DNA from: Aeromonas finlandensis | GTDB lineage: Bacteria; Pseudomonadota; Gammaproteobacteria; Enterobacterales; Aeromonadaceae | Direction: 5' to 3' | DNA: 64,000 bases | Assembly: GCF_000764645.1 (NCBI RefSeq) | Contig: NZ_JRGK01000286.1 | Location: 62,001 to 126,000 of the forward strand | Part shown: one piece after another, positions 1 to 8,536 of the stretch | How the letters are laid out: each line of letters begins with the position of its first letter | How positions within the stretch are numbered: position 1 is the first letter of the stretch | The notes under the pieces: generated by a model | Told to the model about the DNA's origin: nothing | The model's input: the letters and a program-made list of their open reading frames with translations, nothing else | Databases searched by the model: none | Translations under genes and position numbers: made by a program

Positions 1-408
1 TGAGCAGTCGAGCGCTACCGCAAGCTCCTGCTCTGTCGGGGCCCGCCCCAGACGATTATGCAGCTCACGCTGTGCCTGGTTATGGCCATGCACCTGCTGT
101 CGCAGCTGACGGGGACGCCAATCCATACGACGCAGCTCATCGAGCATGGCGCCACGGACCCGCTTGAAGGCATAGCTTTCAAACTGGGCATCAGGCTCGC
201 TGCCATATCGACGCCAAGCCTCCAGCAGCCCCATCATCCCCACCTGCTCCATATCCTCCTGATCAAAACAGGCACTGACCTGGCTACGCAGGTGACAGGC
301 AGCCCGTTTCACCAGGGGCAGGTAGCGAGTGAGAATGGCCTGTTCACCCGTACGGGGGATGGGTGGCGAATCCACGAACTCTTGAGATTTCCAAGCAGAA
401 TCAGTCAT
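1..408 (-). CDS. lafS: Lateral flagellar sigma-28 factor LafS (FliA family), 3' end cut by window
   Basis: The first 136 codons of an RNA polymerase sigma factor of the FliA class, running off the left edge without a stop. The start ATG at 406-408 follows the end of lafF by 7 nt. Readable parts are the start of region 2 (TRYLPLVKRAACHLRSQ), the region 2.2-2.4 core (DQEDMEQVGMMGLLEAW, FESYAFKRVRGAMLDELRRMDW) and the start of region 3 (LGRAPTEQELAVAL). Family role: it directs transcription of late lateral-flagellar genes such as lafA and is held by its anti-sigma factor FlgM (17340-17615). It is last in the visible lafA-B-C-X-E-F-S run; the motor genes lafT and lafU usually follow, outside the window. 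Confidence 0.93.
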   Translation of the reverse strand, partial: MTDSAWKSQEFVDSPPIPRTGEQAILTRYLPLVKRAACHLRSQVSACFDQEDMEQVGMMGLLEAWRRYGSEPDAQFESYAFKRVRGAMLDELRRMDWRPRQLRQQVHGHNQAQRELHNRLGRAPTEQELAVALDCS

Positions 409-415
409 ATCGTGG

Positions 416-874
416 CTACTGTACCAACACCTTGGTGATCAGCACTTCGTCCAGAGAGGGCTTGTAGCCATATCCCTGCACTGTGCTGACCAGCTTGTCA
501 CGCAACGAGACCTGCAACGTGGAAATACTCTGCAGCTCGACCTTTACATCATCGTGAGAACGATGACTGAAATATTGCACCATGGCATTGCGAAGCAGCG
601 GAGTCAGCTCATCCAGCTTGGCAAGCTGCGCAGGGTTGTAGGTGACCAGTGCCAGCTCCAACACCAGATAATGGGGCTGATCTCCCCCTTCCAGGCTGAT
701 CACGAAGCGCTCCATCGGTTTGAACAGCGGGGTACTGCTCAGCTCAGACTTGGGTTCTGCCCACCCGAGCCCGACCTCAATCACATCTCGTTTCAACCAG
801 GCGCCGTATGCCAGCACCACCAGCAGGCACAGGGCAATGACGACAACCATCAACCACTTCATGACTCGCCACAT
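416..874 (-). CDS. lafF: Lateral flagellar FliL-like basal-body protein LafF
   Basis: A 152-aa single-pass inner-membrane protein. A hydrophobic segment at about residues 6-26 is followed by a periplasmic domain with the FliL pattern (FVISLEGG...HYLVLELALVTYNP, then LRNAMVQYFSHRSHDDV and SLRDKLVSTVQGYG). FliL proteins surround the stator and stabilise torque generation at the basal body. The length fits the family (about 150-180 aa). It lies between lafE and lafS on the same strand with short gaps, so it is very likely co-transcribed. ATG codons at 874 and 862 are both possible starts; neither has a strong ribosome-binding site. Confidence 0.88.
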   Translation of the reverse strand: MWRVMKWLMVVVIALCLLVVLAYGAWLKRDVIEVGLGWAEPKSELSSTPLFKPMERFVISLEGGDQPHYLVLELALVTYNPAQLAKLDELTPLLRNAMVQYFSHRSHDDVKVELQSISTLQVSLRDKLVSTVQGYGYKPSLDEVLITKVLVQ

Positions 875-909
875 AATGTAAAACCACTCTCGCTATAACG
901 GGTTAAAAA

Positions 910-1992
910 TCAGACTAGGGTATTGAGCCAGTCGTGCACGCTATCCCACGCTGGATCACTCTCATCCTGCCACTGGCGCCGACCAGCCAGGATCTTCTCC
1001 TGCTGCCAGCGCTCCTGTTGCCCCTGTTCACTGCCCTGCCCCACATTCACCTCAACACCCCCGGCATGATGGGGAGCAAGGCTCATGCGCAAACGCTCCA
1101 TTGACTGGATCAGCGCATCGCGCACAGCCGGATTGGTCACATTGAGCTGAACATTGAGCCGATCTCCGTCCAGTTTGACGGTCAACTCCAGCCGCCCCAA
1201 CTCTGGCGGATCCAGCCGAATGTGGGCCTGCTTCACTTGCTGGTTAACCTGCAGCTCCACTTTGTCTCGCAGCAGGCTCACTAACTGCTCTCCCCACTGG
1301 GTCTGGTTATCTGACAACCTGACTGGTGCCCACTGATAATCGACAGGACGATTTAGCTGGGGAGAGAGTGACCCGACTGCCAGTTGGCGACCATCCGGCA
1401 GCTTGTTTTCCGCCACAGCGGAATCGAGCGCGACATTGCCAACCTCCAAACCGGAGCCCGCCGCAGGCAAACTGAATCGGCCCGGCAATGCACCGGCTTG
1501 ACCACTGGCGTTGGCAAGCACCATCGCGAATGCCTGTTCTGAAGCAGAAAATGTTACCTCGCGAGGCGACATAACCTCTGGTCCAGCTAATGGCGTAGTG
1601 GCCCCCATGAACACCCGAAGAGAAAGGGACAATTTGCTATCCGCCGCCACCTGTTGGCCGCTGATGTCGCTCTCCGTCCAGGGATGACCATTGTTTACAC
1701 GAAAGCCCTGACTCTCCATGCCCTCCCCCCTTGCAAAGAGGGGGAACATGTTAGTGAACGCCTGTAGCTGCTCAGTCACATCGCTCTCTACCAACTGGCT
1801 CTCGCCGTCTTCATCCAGCTCGGCCGAATCTGCAGGAAGCGCAGGCAACGGCACCGCAACCAGCGGCTCCACAACCTCATCAAGTGGTTGATATAGCTCA
1901 CCTTCACCACCAGCCTTGCCCGTGAGGCGATTGCGGGCGCCAACATCGGCAGTGTGCAGCCCATCAACACCGGAAAATTGAATCAATCCCAT
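910..1992 (-). CDS. lafE: Lateral flagellar hook-length control protein LafE (FliK family)
   Basis: A 360-aa protein with a low-complexity, weakly conserved N-terminal two thirds and a C-terminal FliK/Flg_hook domain (about residues 230-330). The domain shows the family signature of an amphipathic helix and beta block (VKQAHIRLDPPELGRLELTV, then DRLNVQLNVTNPAVRDAL). FliK proteins are secreted rulers that switch the export gate from hook to filament substrates through FlhB. The FlhB partner would be the lateral copy at 27499-28635. The gene overlaps lafX by 10 nt, so the two are translationally linked. Confidence 0.88.
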   Translation of the reverse strand: MGLIQFSGVDGLHTADVGARNRLTGKAGGEGELYQPLDEVVEPLVAVPLPALPADSAELDEDGESQLVESDVTEQLQAFTNMFPLFARGEGMESQGFRVNNGHPWTESDISGQQVAADSKLSLSLRVFMGATTPLAGPEVMSPREVTFSASEQAFAMVLANASGQAGALPGRFSLPAAGSGLEVGNVALDSAVAENKLPDGRQLAVGSLSPQLNRPVDYQWAPVRLSDNQTQWGEQLVSLLRDKVELQVNQQVKQAHIRLDPPELGRLELTVKLDGDRLNVQLNVTNPAVRDALIQSMERLRMSLAPHHAGGVEVNVGQGSEQGQQERWQQEKILAGRRQWQDESDPAWDSVHDWLNTLV

Positions 1993-2321
1993 TTCTGCAC
2001 CTCACCATAAGCGGTCAATCCTTCGCGGATCCCTGCAAGCTGCTGCCACTCCAGCTTGCGGGTTTCGGTCTCCTGCTCGCAGAGCAGCAACGCCTGCCTA
2101 TACAACACGCGAGCCTTCTCTCTCACTGGTTGCAATGCCATCCAGAGTTGAGGGTTCTGGCGCACCTGAGAGACAAAGCGCGAGAAACGTCCATCGGTCA
2201 AGCGGACGGCATCCCATTGACCGGCCTGCGCCTGTTGCAACAACAGCGTCCCCAAGCCCAATAACTGACGCTGGCGAGTTTGCAGTTCGGTCTCACGCAA
2301 CACGGGAGCAATGACTGGCAT
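1983..2321 (-). CDS. lafX: Small helical laf protein, FliT-like position (LafX/LafD)
   Basis: A 112-aa, mostly helical protein rich in Gln, Leu and Arg. It lies between the FliS homologue and the FliK homologue, where laf clusters carry lafX (Aeromonas) or lafD (Vibrio), proposed FliT-like export chaperones. Sequence alone does not prove a FliT fold. The chosen ATG at 2319-2321 has GAGG 8 nt upstream; an in-frame TTG at 2360 would add 13 residues but lacks such a site. The stop overlaps lafE. The function is inferred from position only. Confidence 0.6.
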   Translation of the reverse strand: MPVIAPVLRETELQTRQRQLLGLGTLLLQQAQAGQWDAVRLTDGRFSRFVSQVRQNPQLWMALQPVREKARVLYRQALLLCEQETETRKLEWQQLAGIREGLTAYGEVQKWD

Positions 2322-2442
2322 GACGAACCTCACAAAGAAAATGGACCAGCTCACAAGCAAGGAGTGGGCCAGACAAATAGTTCTTAAATTTCAATGAATA
2401 GAGGGGAAGTGACGTCTGGGAGGAGGAAAATCTACTTCCGCA

Positions 2443-2835
2443 TTAACGAGGGTGGCGCGCCATTGCTTCCCACCCCTCTTTCAGCTCTTGCAGAATTTTG
2501 CGGACTTCGGTAAACCCTTCAACATTATTGGAAACGCTGATCTCAAACATCTTCTGACCACAGTAGTCATAGAGGCGATGCAGATTTGCTGCCAGCTCGC
2601 CCCCCTTATCCATATCAAGCGCGCTATCCAGCCCCCCGAGAATCTGCAAACACTTGTTGATAGCCAACCCTTTACGCTCAAACTGTCTGGCCAGAATATG
2701 CCCTTCCGCTCGAGCTATCTCATCCAGCAAACCATCCATCAACATCAATACAAGCTGATATGGATCGGCGCTGGCGGCCTTGGCCTGAGTGGCAGCAAAT
2801 TGATAGGCATCGTAACCATCTTGTTGTTCAAACAT
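2443..2835 (-). CDS. lafC: Lateral flagellin export chaperone LafC (FliS family)
   Basis: A 130-aa FliS homologue. It has the family start (GYDAYQFAATQAKAASADPYQLVLMLMDGLL), a four-helix pattern and the Cys/Tyr-rich centre (LHRLYDYCGQKMFEISVSNN). FliS binds the C-terminal helices of newly made flagellin in the cytoplasm and delivers it to the export apparatus; the expected client is LafA. It lies 43 nt downstream of lafB. A short spacer of about 120 nt separates its stop from the chosen lafX start. Confidence 0.92.
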   Translation of the reverse strand: MFEQQDGYDAYQFAATQAKAASADPYQLVLMLMDGLLDEIARAEGHILARQFERKGLAINKCLQILGGLDSALDMDKGGELAANLHRLYDYCGQKMFEISVSNNVEGFTEVRKILQELKEGWEAMARHPR

Positions 2836-2878
2836 GGGATTTAACTTCCAAAGGTAGGATGCAGCCCCAGGTCACGGG

Positions 2879-4162
2879 TTAGAGTTCACCCATGCGCTGC
2901 ATCATCTGTTGCATCGTGGTAAATTGATTAAGGTAACGCTTATATCCAGCGTCCATCTTGCGTTCCAGTGCATCCATTCGTTCGTTGATTCGCTTTTGGC
3001 TGGAGTCAAGAGTGCTCTTGCGAGTTTTAAACACGCCGTCACGTTTGGTGTAAGGATCGAGGCTGTTACTCATTCGCTTGAGCAGACCATCATCCCCCAA
3101 CAGGGCCTTGCCAAGCAATTCGGGGTCCTTATCCAGTGCCGTGTTAAAACTGGTTTCGTTAAACGACAATTTCCCCGTCTTGTCGCTCTTGATGCCGATG
3201 CTACTCAATGAAAGACCATTTGGCAGATCACGTACCTTGTTGCCCAGCAAGCTCTTGAGGATACGCACACTACTATCAGAAGAGAGCGCCCCCGGAGACT
3301 GCGGGTCACTGGAAGTCATATTGCCGATGTCAGTGAGCAATTCGTTATAGCTGTCGACAAATTTTTTCAGCGAGCCGGTCACGGCCTCTTTGTCCTGGTC
3401 GACAACAACTTGTAGCGGTGCATCGCCCTGTTTTTGAGCCTTGGTGAGCTGCAGGGTCAACCCTTCAACCACGTTTTCAAGTTTATTGCTGGCAGAGACA
3501 ATCGTGAGTGGATTATCTCCCCCCATTTTGAGCCTCGCATCCTGGGCGTTGGTAATATCTGTTTTACCTGCCAACGCCGAGCCCAACATATTGGAAGCAT
3601 CGCCTGAATAGGAGAGGGTAATGGCATTTTCAATACCGGTATTCTTGCTGGTCAGCACCAGATTGACCTTGCCATCGGTTCGTACCAGGGTCGCATTTAC
3701 ACCCAGATTGGCCTTGTCATTATTTATATGACTGACCAAATCTTTAATTGTTGAGCCTGCAGGTAAACTGCTCATATCAACGGCCATGGTTTTTCCCTTG
3801 ACCGTAAAAGACAAGCTCCCATCGGTCGGCAATTGGGCTGACTCACTATCAAGCGGAATACCTATCTGGTGTGCCTGTGCCAACTGCTCAACAAAAAAAC
3901 TGTACTGCCCGGAGCTGGCTTTGCCATTACTGGTCACTGTCATCAACCCCTCTTGCGAGGTGGTCGCTTTCTGGGCTTGCAGGTTAGAGGCCTTGTTCAA
4001 ATCCTTGAGCATGGTCTGAAAGGTCGACAGCTTGCCATTGAGCGTACTGAACGCACTTTGCTGCCCCTTAATACTGTCCATCTGCTTTTTCAATAACGTA
4101 TCTATGTTCTTGCGCTCTAGAGCAACAATCTTCGACGCCATGCTGGCTGGATCGATCTGCAT
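2879..4162 (-). CDS. lafB: Lateral filament cap protein LafB (FliD/HAP2 family)
   Basis: A 427-aa FliD homologue. The N-terminal segment (IDPASMASKIVALERKNID) and C-terminal coiled region (STLDSSQKRINERMDALERK, ending FTTMQQMMQRMGEL) match the parts of FliD that form the cap legs. It caps the growing lateral filament and assists flagellin folding. ATG at 4160-4162 has AAGGA at good spacing; the TTG one codon earlier is unlikely. It is downstream of lafA, separated by two stem-loops, so it is probably expressed at lower level than the flagellin. Confidence 0.93.
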   Translation of the reverse strand: MQIDPASMASKIVALERKNIDTLLKKQMDSIKGQQSAFSTLNGKLSTFQTMLKDLNKASNLQAQKATTSQEGLMTVTSNGKASSGQYSFFVEQLAQAHQIGIPLDSESAQLPTDGSLSFTVKGKTMAVDMSSLPAGSTIKDLVSHINNDKANLGVNATLVRTDGKVNLVLTSKNTGIENAITLSYSGDASNMLGSALAGKTDITNAQDARLKMGGDNPLTIVSASNKLENVVEGLTLQLTKAQKQGDAPLQVVVDQDKEAVTGSLKKFVDSYNELLTDIGNMTSSDPQSPGALSSDSSVRILKSLLGNKVRDLPNGLSLSSIGIKSDKTGKLSFNETSFNTALDKDPELLGKALLGDDGLLKRMSNSLDPYTKRDGVFKTRKSTLDSSQKRINERMDALERKMDAGYKRYLNQFTTMQQMMQRMGEL

Positions 4163-4199
4163 CAAATTATCCTTATCAAACTAATTCGAGATGCCAGTT

Positions 4200-4225
4200 G
4201 GCAAATACACCTCGCGATATTTGCC
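4200..4225 (-). repeat. Inverted repeat in the lafA-lafB spacer
   Basis: GGCAAATA at 4200-4207 is repeated inverted at 4218-4225 with a 10-nt loop. It lies about 40 nt before lafB and just after the lafA terminator-like hairpin. It may be a second RNA stem that stabilises or attenuates the lafA message; no T tract follows. Confidence 0.5.
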
Positions 4226-4240
4226 GACTGACATGAGGAG

Positions 4241-4263
4241 AAGGCTGCCGGGAGGGCAGCCTT
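4241..4263 (-). terminator. Stem-loop just downstream of lafA
   Basis: A perfect 9-bp GC-rich stem (4241-4249 with 4255-4263) and a 5-nt loop begin 12 nt after the lafA stop. The sequence after the stem on the minus strand is not T-rich, so it may act as a leaky terminator or as a 3' stabiliser of the abundant flagellin mRNA rather than a full stop. Confidence 0.55.
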
Positions 4264-4274
4264 CAGGGCATTAA

Positions 4275-5165
4275 TTAACGCAGCAGGGAAGTCACCATGC
4301 CGGTCATCTGGTTGGAGTTAGTCAACACGGACATACCAGCTTGCATCAGCATCTGGTTTTTGGTCATGTTGGTGCTCTCCTGAGCGAAGTCGGCATCCAT
4401 GATGCGGCCATTGGCCATATCGGTGTTCTCTTTCATATTGGAGAGGTTGCTGATGGTGTGCTCCAGACGGTTGATATTGGCACCGAAGGCAGAGCGCAGA
4501 GATCCAATCTGGTCAATCAAGCTAGTAGTTGCGGTAATAGCGGCAGATGCCTTGGCTTGATCTGCAATACCAGCAGCAATGGCTGGAGCCGCGATACCGG
4601 TAGTTCCAGGAACTGCTTTAGCACCTGGAGTAGCAGAGGGAGTTGAAGCACCGGTCAATTTTTTCATACCGCCTGCTACATCGACTTGCAGCTTCTCAGC
4701 CGCAGAGCCACCGATCTGGAATGTCACTTTATCTTCGAAAGCACCGCCCTTAAGCAGTTTTTGGCCACCAAAAGTAGTGTTAGCAACAATGTTACCCAGC
4801 TCTTTAGTCAGCTCTTTGAACTCGGCATCCATGGCCTTACGATCGTCGACAGAAGCGGTTCCGTTAGCGGACTGGGTTGCCAAGTCTTTCATGCGCATGG
4901 AAATGTTGGTCATCTCCTCCATGGCACCTTCTGCAGTCTGCATCATGGAGATAGCGTCTTGTGAATTGCGCATACCAACAGCTTGACCACGAGATTGCGC
5001 CTGCAGACGAGTCGCCATTTGCAAACCGGCGGCATCGTCGGCTGCAGAGTTGATACGCAGACCGGTGCCCAGACGCTGCATGGCTGTGCTCAGCATCTTG
5101 TTGGTAGAGTTCAGCTGGCTCTGGGTGGTCAGAGAGGCAAAGTTGGTATGAATAGAAAGACCCAT
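4275..5165 (-). CDS. lafA: Lateral flagellin LafA
   Basis: A 296-aa flagellin. The N-terminal D0/D1 part ([20 protein letters not shown], then [20 protein letters not shown]) and C-terminal D1/D0 part ([20 protein letters not shown], ending [11 protein letters not shown]) are highly typical. Between them is a short variable segment (about residues 165-215) rich in Ala, Pro, Gly and Thr. It builds the lateral filament used for surface movement. GAGGAA lies 8 nt before the ATG. Only one flagellin gene is present here. Lysines in the central part (about residues 120-210) are plausible targets of the neighbouring FliB-type methylase. Confidence 0.96.
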   Translation of the reverse strand: MGLSIHTNFASLTTQSQLNSTNKMLSTAMQRLGTGLRINSAADDAAGLQMATRLQAQSRGQAVGMRNSQDAISMMQTAEGAMEEMTNISMRMKDLATQSANGTASVDDRKAMDAEFKELTKELGNIVANTTFGGQKLLKGGAFEDKVTFQIGGSAAEKLQVDVAGGMKKLTGASTPSATPGAKAVPGTTGIAAPAIAAGIADQAKASAAITATTSLIDQIGSLRSAFGANINRLEHTISNLSNMKENTDMANGRIMDADFAQESTNMTKNQMLMQAGMSVLTNSNQMTGMVTSLLR

Positions 5166-5210
5166 TTTTTCGTTCCTCGTTCATGTAGATATGGCCGGTA
5201 GGCCACGTTT

Positions 5211-5218
5211 ATTTCGGC
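5211..5218 (-). promoter_or_regulatory. Candidate sigma-28 -10 element for lafA
   Basis: Read on the minus strand, the sequence is GCCGAAAT, close to the flagellar sigma-28 -10 consensus GCCGATAA, 45 nt before the lafA start codon. The matching -35 region (TAAA-type) is poor, so the element is called on the -10 and on the fact that flagellin genes are class-3, sigma-28-dependent. Confidence 0.5.
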
Positions 5219-5290
5219 AGAATGAGAAAACGACCCTGAACACGGAAAAATTAAATCCACGCCGCTCTTTTTATTATTTGTTCAGCTGAT

Positions 5291-5306
5291 TGGCACCTAT
5301 TTTGCT
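5291..5306 (+). promoter_or_regulatory. Sigma-54 promoter (-24/-12) upstream of fliB
   Basis: TGGCAC at 5291-5296, a 5-nt spacer, then TTGCT at 5302-5306: an exact match to the RpoN consensus. Transcription would start near 5318, about 35 nt before the fliB ATG. It points away from lafA. Flagellar class-2 genes are commonly RpoN-dependent, and rpoN itself is at 56039-57478. LafK is the likely activator, but an activator site was not identified. Confidence 0.85.
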
Positions 5307-5352
5307 AAATGACGCAGGCATCTGCGCCAACATAACAAAGCAAGGAGAAGGA

Positions 5353-6525
5353 ATGCCCATCACCCACCTAACCCCCCGTTACTATCAACAATTCGCCTGT
5401 ATTGGCGGTGATTGCGAAGACAACTGCTGTCATGGCTGGAGCATCTCTATAGATAAACAGAGTCTGCGTAACTATCTCGGGCATGCCGACCCATCCCTGA
5501 AAAAACTGGCCGCAACGCATATCCGCAAGATCCGCAAAAGTGACACGCAATGGGGAGAGATCAAGCTGGATGAACAGGGAGCCTGCCCTTTCCTCGATCA
5601 AGGTGGACTATGCGTGATCCACGCCAAAGCTGGCCCTGATGCACTGAGCCAGACCTGTCAGACTTATCCGCGCACCTCCTATCATCAAGAGCAAGAGCTC
5701 AGACACACCCTGACACTCTCATGCCCGGAAGTCGTTCGCTGCGTACTGCTCGACCCCCGTGCCATGGAGATAGCCCTGGAACAGAAAAGAGGGCACAACA
5801 CGGCAGCTCCGCTTCCGCCAACACACAATCAGTTACAACAGCTGGCACTGCACATCACACTGAATCGTGATTTACCTGTGGAGCAACGGCTCTGGATTAT
5901 AGGAATGCTGGTTCATCGGAACCCCGAGCCGATTTCCCATGAGGCGTTTCTGAATCAGCTGGCAAGCATTGCGGATACAGGGGGACTGGCTCCCCATTTT
6001 GAACAGCTGCCTTACTTACCCGACCTCCATTGGTGGGGATTACGGGCCATGAGCCATCTGCTGCGCAGCGAACAATCGAGCAAAAAGCGTGGTTATCTCG
6101 CCATGGAAAAATGTATGGAGCGGGTTTATCGCCACTTCGATGGAGAATGCGATCACGACAAAGTGACCGATCTTTACCGTGAATGGCAAGACAAATGGGA
6201 ACCCTGGCTGGCGAACCATCCTCATGTGCTGGATAACTACCTTCTCTACTGGCTCTATCACCACGGTTTTCCGCAACAAGGCCGTCCCCCTGCGGAAGCT
6301 TATCTGCTGCTGGTTGCCGACTTCTTCTTGCTACGGGCCTATCTCTGCCTGTTAACCATTGAAGGTGAAGAGCCAGACGAGACAAAAATCGTCTCTCTGT
6401 TCTATAGCTACCATGCGCGACGACTGCACTCACGTGACTTTACCCGAGTCTTGCACGAGAGCCTCAGCGCAACGGGCTTGAACAGCGATATCTCGCTGTA
6501 CGCCCTGCTACGCAATAAAAATTAA
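5353..6525 (+). CDS. fliB: FliB-type flagellin lysine N-methylase
   Basis: A 390-aa homologue of Salmonella FliB, which methylates lysine side chains of flagellin. The signature is an N-terminal cysteine cluster (C16, C21, C25, C26 in CIGGDCEDNCCHGW) and further cysteines at 78, 87, 102, 124 and 130 (GACPF, GLCVIH, TCQTYPR, SCPEVVRC); the family is reported to hold an iron-sulfur cluster. ATG 5353 has AAGGAG directly upstream; an earlier in-frame TTG at 5290 falls inside the promoter. It is the only plus-strand gene between lafA and flgL, where the studied A. hydrophila AH-3 cluster carries maf-5 as I recall. Its expected substrate is LafA. Confidence 0.9.
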   Translation: MPITHLTPRYYQQFACIGGDCEDNCCHGWSISIDKQSLRNYLGHADPSLKKLAATHIRKIRKSDTQWGEIKLDEQGACPFLDQGGLCVIHAKAGPDALSQTCQTYPRTSYHQEQELRHTLTLSCPEVVRCVLLDPRAMEIALEQKRGHNTAAPLPPTHNQLQQLALHITLNRDLPVEQRLWIIGMLVHRNPEPISHEAFLNQLASIADTGGLAPHFEQLPYLPDLHWWGLRAMSHLLRSEQSSKKRGYLAMEKCMERVYRHFDGECDHDKVTDLYREWQDKWEPWLANHPHVLDNYLLYWLYHHGFPQQGRPPAEAYLLLVADFFLLRAYLCLLTIEGEEPDETKIVSLFYSYHARRLHSRDFTRVLHESLSATGLNSDISLYALLRNKN

Positions 6526-6535
6526 ACAGAAAAAC

Positions 6536-6565
6536 AAAACGCCTTCTGGGATCAGAAGGCGTTTT
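6536..6565. terminator. Bidirectional terminator between fliB and the LafW-like gene
   Basis: A perfect 13-bp stem (6536-6548 with 6553-6565), loop GGAT, flanked by A-runs on the left and T-runs on the right. It can end fliB on the plus strand and the flgB-to-lafW-like operon on the minus strand, which converge here. Confidence 0.9.
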
Positions 6566-6604
6566 CATGCCACGCAACAAGATCTTGAATCAGGCACAAC
6601 CCGC

Positions 6605-7612
6605 TCATGCCAGCAGGGCGACAACCCCCTGCCGAGTCACATTCGCCTGTGCCAACAACCCGGACATGGTCCCCATATATCCCCCCTGTTGCAACTGAGC
6701 AGAGAGCGATGACCGTAGTCGTTGCAGCTCTTCCTGTTCCAGGTTTTGACTGCGGGCCTTGACCCTGTCCAACTGTTTAACCATCTTCTGACGAAACTGT
6801 TTCAGATCCCGCACGGACTGTTCAATCTCGCCAAGTACCCGTTTAAGTCGTTGACGCTCCTGAGGAATCTCCCCTTTGCCAATCCCTTCAGCCAGTTGAG
6901 TCAGCTGACCGGCTCTCGGCTTGAACTGCACTGGGACCGGATTCCCTGCCGGCACTCGGATCCCTTCTCCACGTAGCAGCACCGGCTCATCCAGTTTGCG
7001 ACGATAAGGCTCCGCCACCGACAGCTCCAGCTTGCCAAGTTCATCCAGGCGAGCCTGGATATGCTCTTTGCCCAACGCCTGATCCAGTCTGGCAACCACC
7101 TCACCCTCCCGAGCACCGGCCGGAAGCGTCACTTCCACTGCACTGCTACTCTGGGGAAAACAGAACACCAACCGCTCGCTGCTGCTCTTGGCACTCAACA
7201 GATCCAGATGCTCGGCGCTAAAGTGGGCACGCATCTCATGCGCTGATACGAGTAGCTTGGGTTTCAGCTCGGGCGTCAGCGGGCCTTTGGGCTGAACAAC
7301 ATGCTCTTCAAGCATCTTGAGACGATTGGCGACATCAACACCAGCCTGATCACGCTGCCCCAACTGCCGTTCGAGACGTTTCAGCTCACCCCAAACCTGA
7401 TTGAGCGCCAGCTCACCGCCCTGAGCATGGGCGATACGCTGCTGGGCCACCCCAATCAACGCCCACCGATCCATCCGGATAATATTGGGATGGCGTTCAT
7501 TCTGCTTATTCGCAGTTGGAGTATGAGTCTGTGCGGCAGCTCTCCCCTGTAACTTGAGTTGTGCCTGTGACTCGGCGACACCTCCAAGACGAGTCTGCTG
7601 GATCTGCATCAT
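6605..7612 (-). CDS. lafW: LafW-like putative hook-associated protein of the lateral flagellum
   Basis: A protein of about 336 aa with no domain I recognise firmly. It has a Gln/Arg-rich N-terminus, a central beta-rich region (SERLVFCFPQSSSAVEVTLP, then PVLLRGEGIRVPAGNPVPVQF), a C-terminal charged helical stretch (LKRVLGEIEQSVRDLKQFRQ) and a flagellin-like tail (SGLLAQANVTRQGVVALLA). It directly follows flgL, where E. coli Flag-2 type clusters carry lafW (hook-associated). ATG codons occur at 7624, 7612 and 7609; GAGGAG sits best for 7609 or 7612. The tail resembles the C-terminal helix of flagellins and HAPs, so secretion or filament association is plausible. The name rests mainly on position. 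Confidence 0.55.
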   Translation of the reverse strand: MMQIQQTRLGGVAESQAQLKLQGRAAAQTHTPTANKQNERHPNIIRMDRWALIGVAQQRIAHAQGGELALNQVWGELKRLERQLGQRDQAGVDVANRLKMLEEHVVQPKGPLTPELKPKLLVSAHEMRAHFSAEHLDLLSAKSSSERLVFCFPQSSSAVEVTLPAGAREGEVVARLDQALGKEHIQARLDELGKLELSVAEPYRRKLDEPVLLRGEGIRVPAGNPVPVQFKPRAGQLTQLAEGIGKGEIPQERQRLKRVLGEIEQSVRDLKQFRQKMVKQLDRVKARSQNLEQEELQRLRSSLSAQLQQGGYMGTMSGLLAQANVTRQGVVALLA

Positions 7613-7626
7613 CACGCTCCTCATCC

Positions 7627-8526
7627 TTACTGCATGTAGTTGAACAAACTAAGCGAATTAACCTTGGCGAAGGTCTGCTGCTGTATCTGCAGAGCCATCA
7701 GCACATGAGATTGCCGGGTCGCCGCTTCCGCATAATCCAGCGACTCTATCTGGTTGCTCACTTCCTGGCTATAAATGCTCTTTTCTGCATGCCCTTCATC
7801 CACCTGATCGAGCAAGTTGATACGAGCGCCGATAGAACTCACCATCTGACTGATGTTGTCCTGCAAGGTGGCGTGGCGATCAAGCATGGCGCGCGCCAGA
7901 TCCGCTGCATTCGATGCCGCAGTGTCAATTGCAGCGACCATGCTATCGAGTTGCTTGAAATAATCATCCGGGGCCAAAAACAACTGATCAGCAGTCTGGT
8001 TCAAAGCAACGGTTACCCCGTTGGCAATACTGACCTCACGCACCAGATTATCCCCCTTGTAGACGTAATCACCTGCGGTCGTCTTCTCCAATGCGGGCTG
8101 ATCCACCTTGCTACCGCTAAACAGGCTGGACCCGTTTTCATTACGAGCATTGGCAAGGTCCAGCAAACCATCCTTGATAATCGCGACCTCACTTGACACC
8201 GCCTTGCGATCATCATCTGACAGGGAACCATTTGCGGCTGTCTGGGTCAGCTCACGCAGCCGCATCATCATATTGGTCATGGTATCCAGCTGCACTTCAC
8301 CTTGAGAGAGCTGGCTCTTGGCATTGGCAATATTTTTCTGATACTGCTCCATGGCCACCTGCTCTTTCTTCAGCCCGAGCAGGCGCACACTCCCCACCGG
8401 ATCATCAGAGGGTTGAAGCATGCGCTTGTTGGTGGAGATCTGGCGCTCGAGGCGGGCATACTCACCAAAACCATGTTGTAGGTTGTCGAGCATACTGAGT
8501 TGAATCTGGTTGGTACTGATGCGCAT
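7627..8526 (-). CDS. flgL: Lateral hook-filament junction protein FlgL (HAP3)
   Basis: A 299-aa flagellin-related HAP3. The N-terminus (MRISTNQIQLSMLDNLQHGF) and the D1 motif (QPSDDPVGSVRLLGLK) are typical, as is the coiled C-terminus. It forms the second junction ring between hook and filament. Length matches the family. It follows flgK by 10 nt and is followed after 2 nt by the LafW-like gene, all one minus-strand operon. Confidence 0.94.
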   Translation of the reverse strand: MRISTNQIQLSMLDNLQHGFGEYARLERQISTNKRMLQPSDDPVGSVRLLGLKKEQVAMEQYQKNIANAKSQLSQGEVQLDTMTNMMMRLRELTQTAANGSLSDDDRKAVSSEVAIIKDGLLDLANARNENGSSLFSGSKVDQPALEKTTAGDYVYKGDNLVREVSIANGVTVALNQTADQLFLAPDDYFKQLDSMVAAIDTAASNAADLARAMLDRHATLQDNISQMVSSIGARINLLDQVDEGHAEKSIYSQEVSNQIESLDYAEAATRQSHVLMALQIQQQTFAKVNSLSLFNYMQ

Positions 8527-8536
8527 AGTCGCTCCG

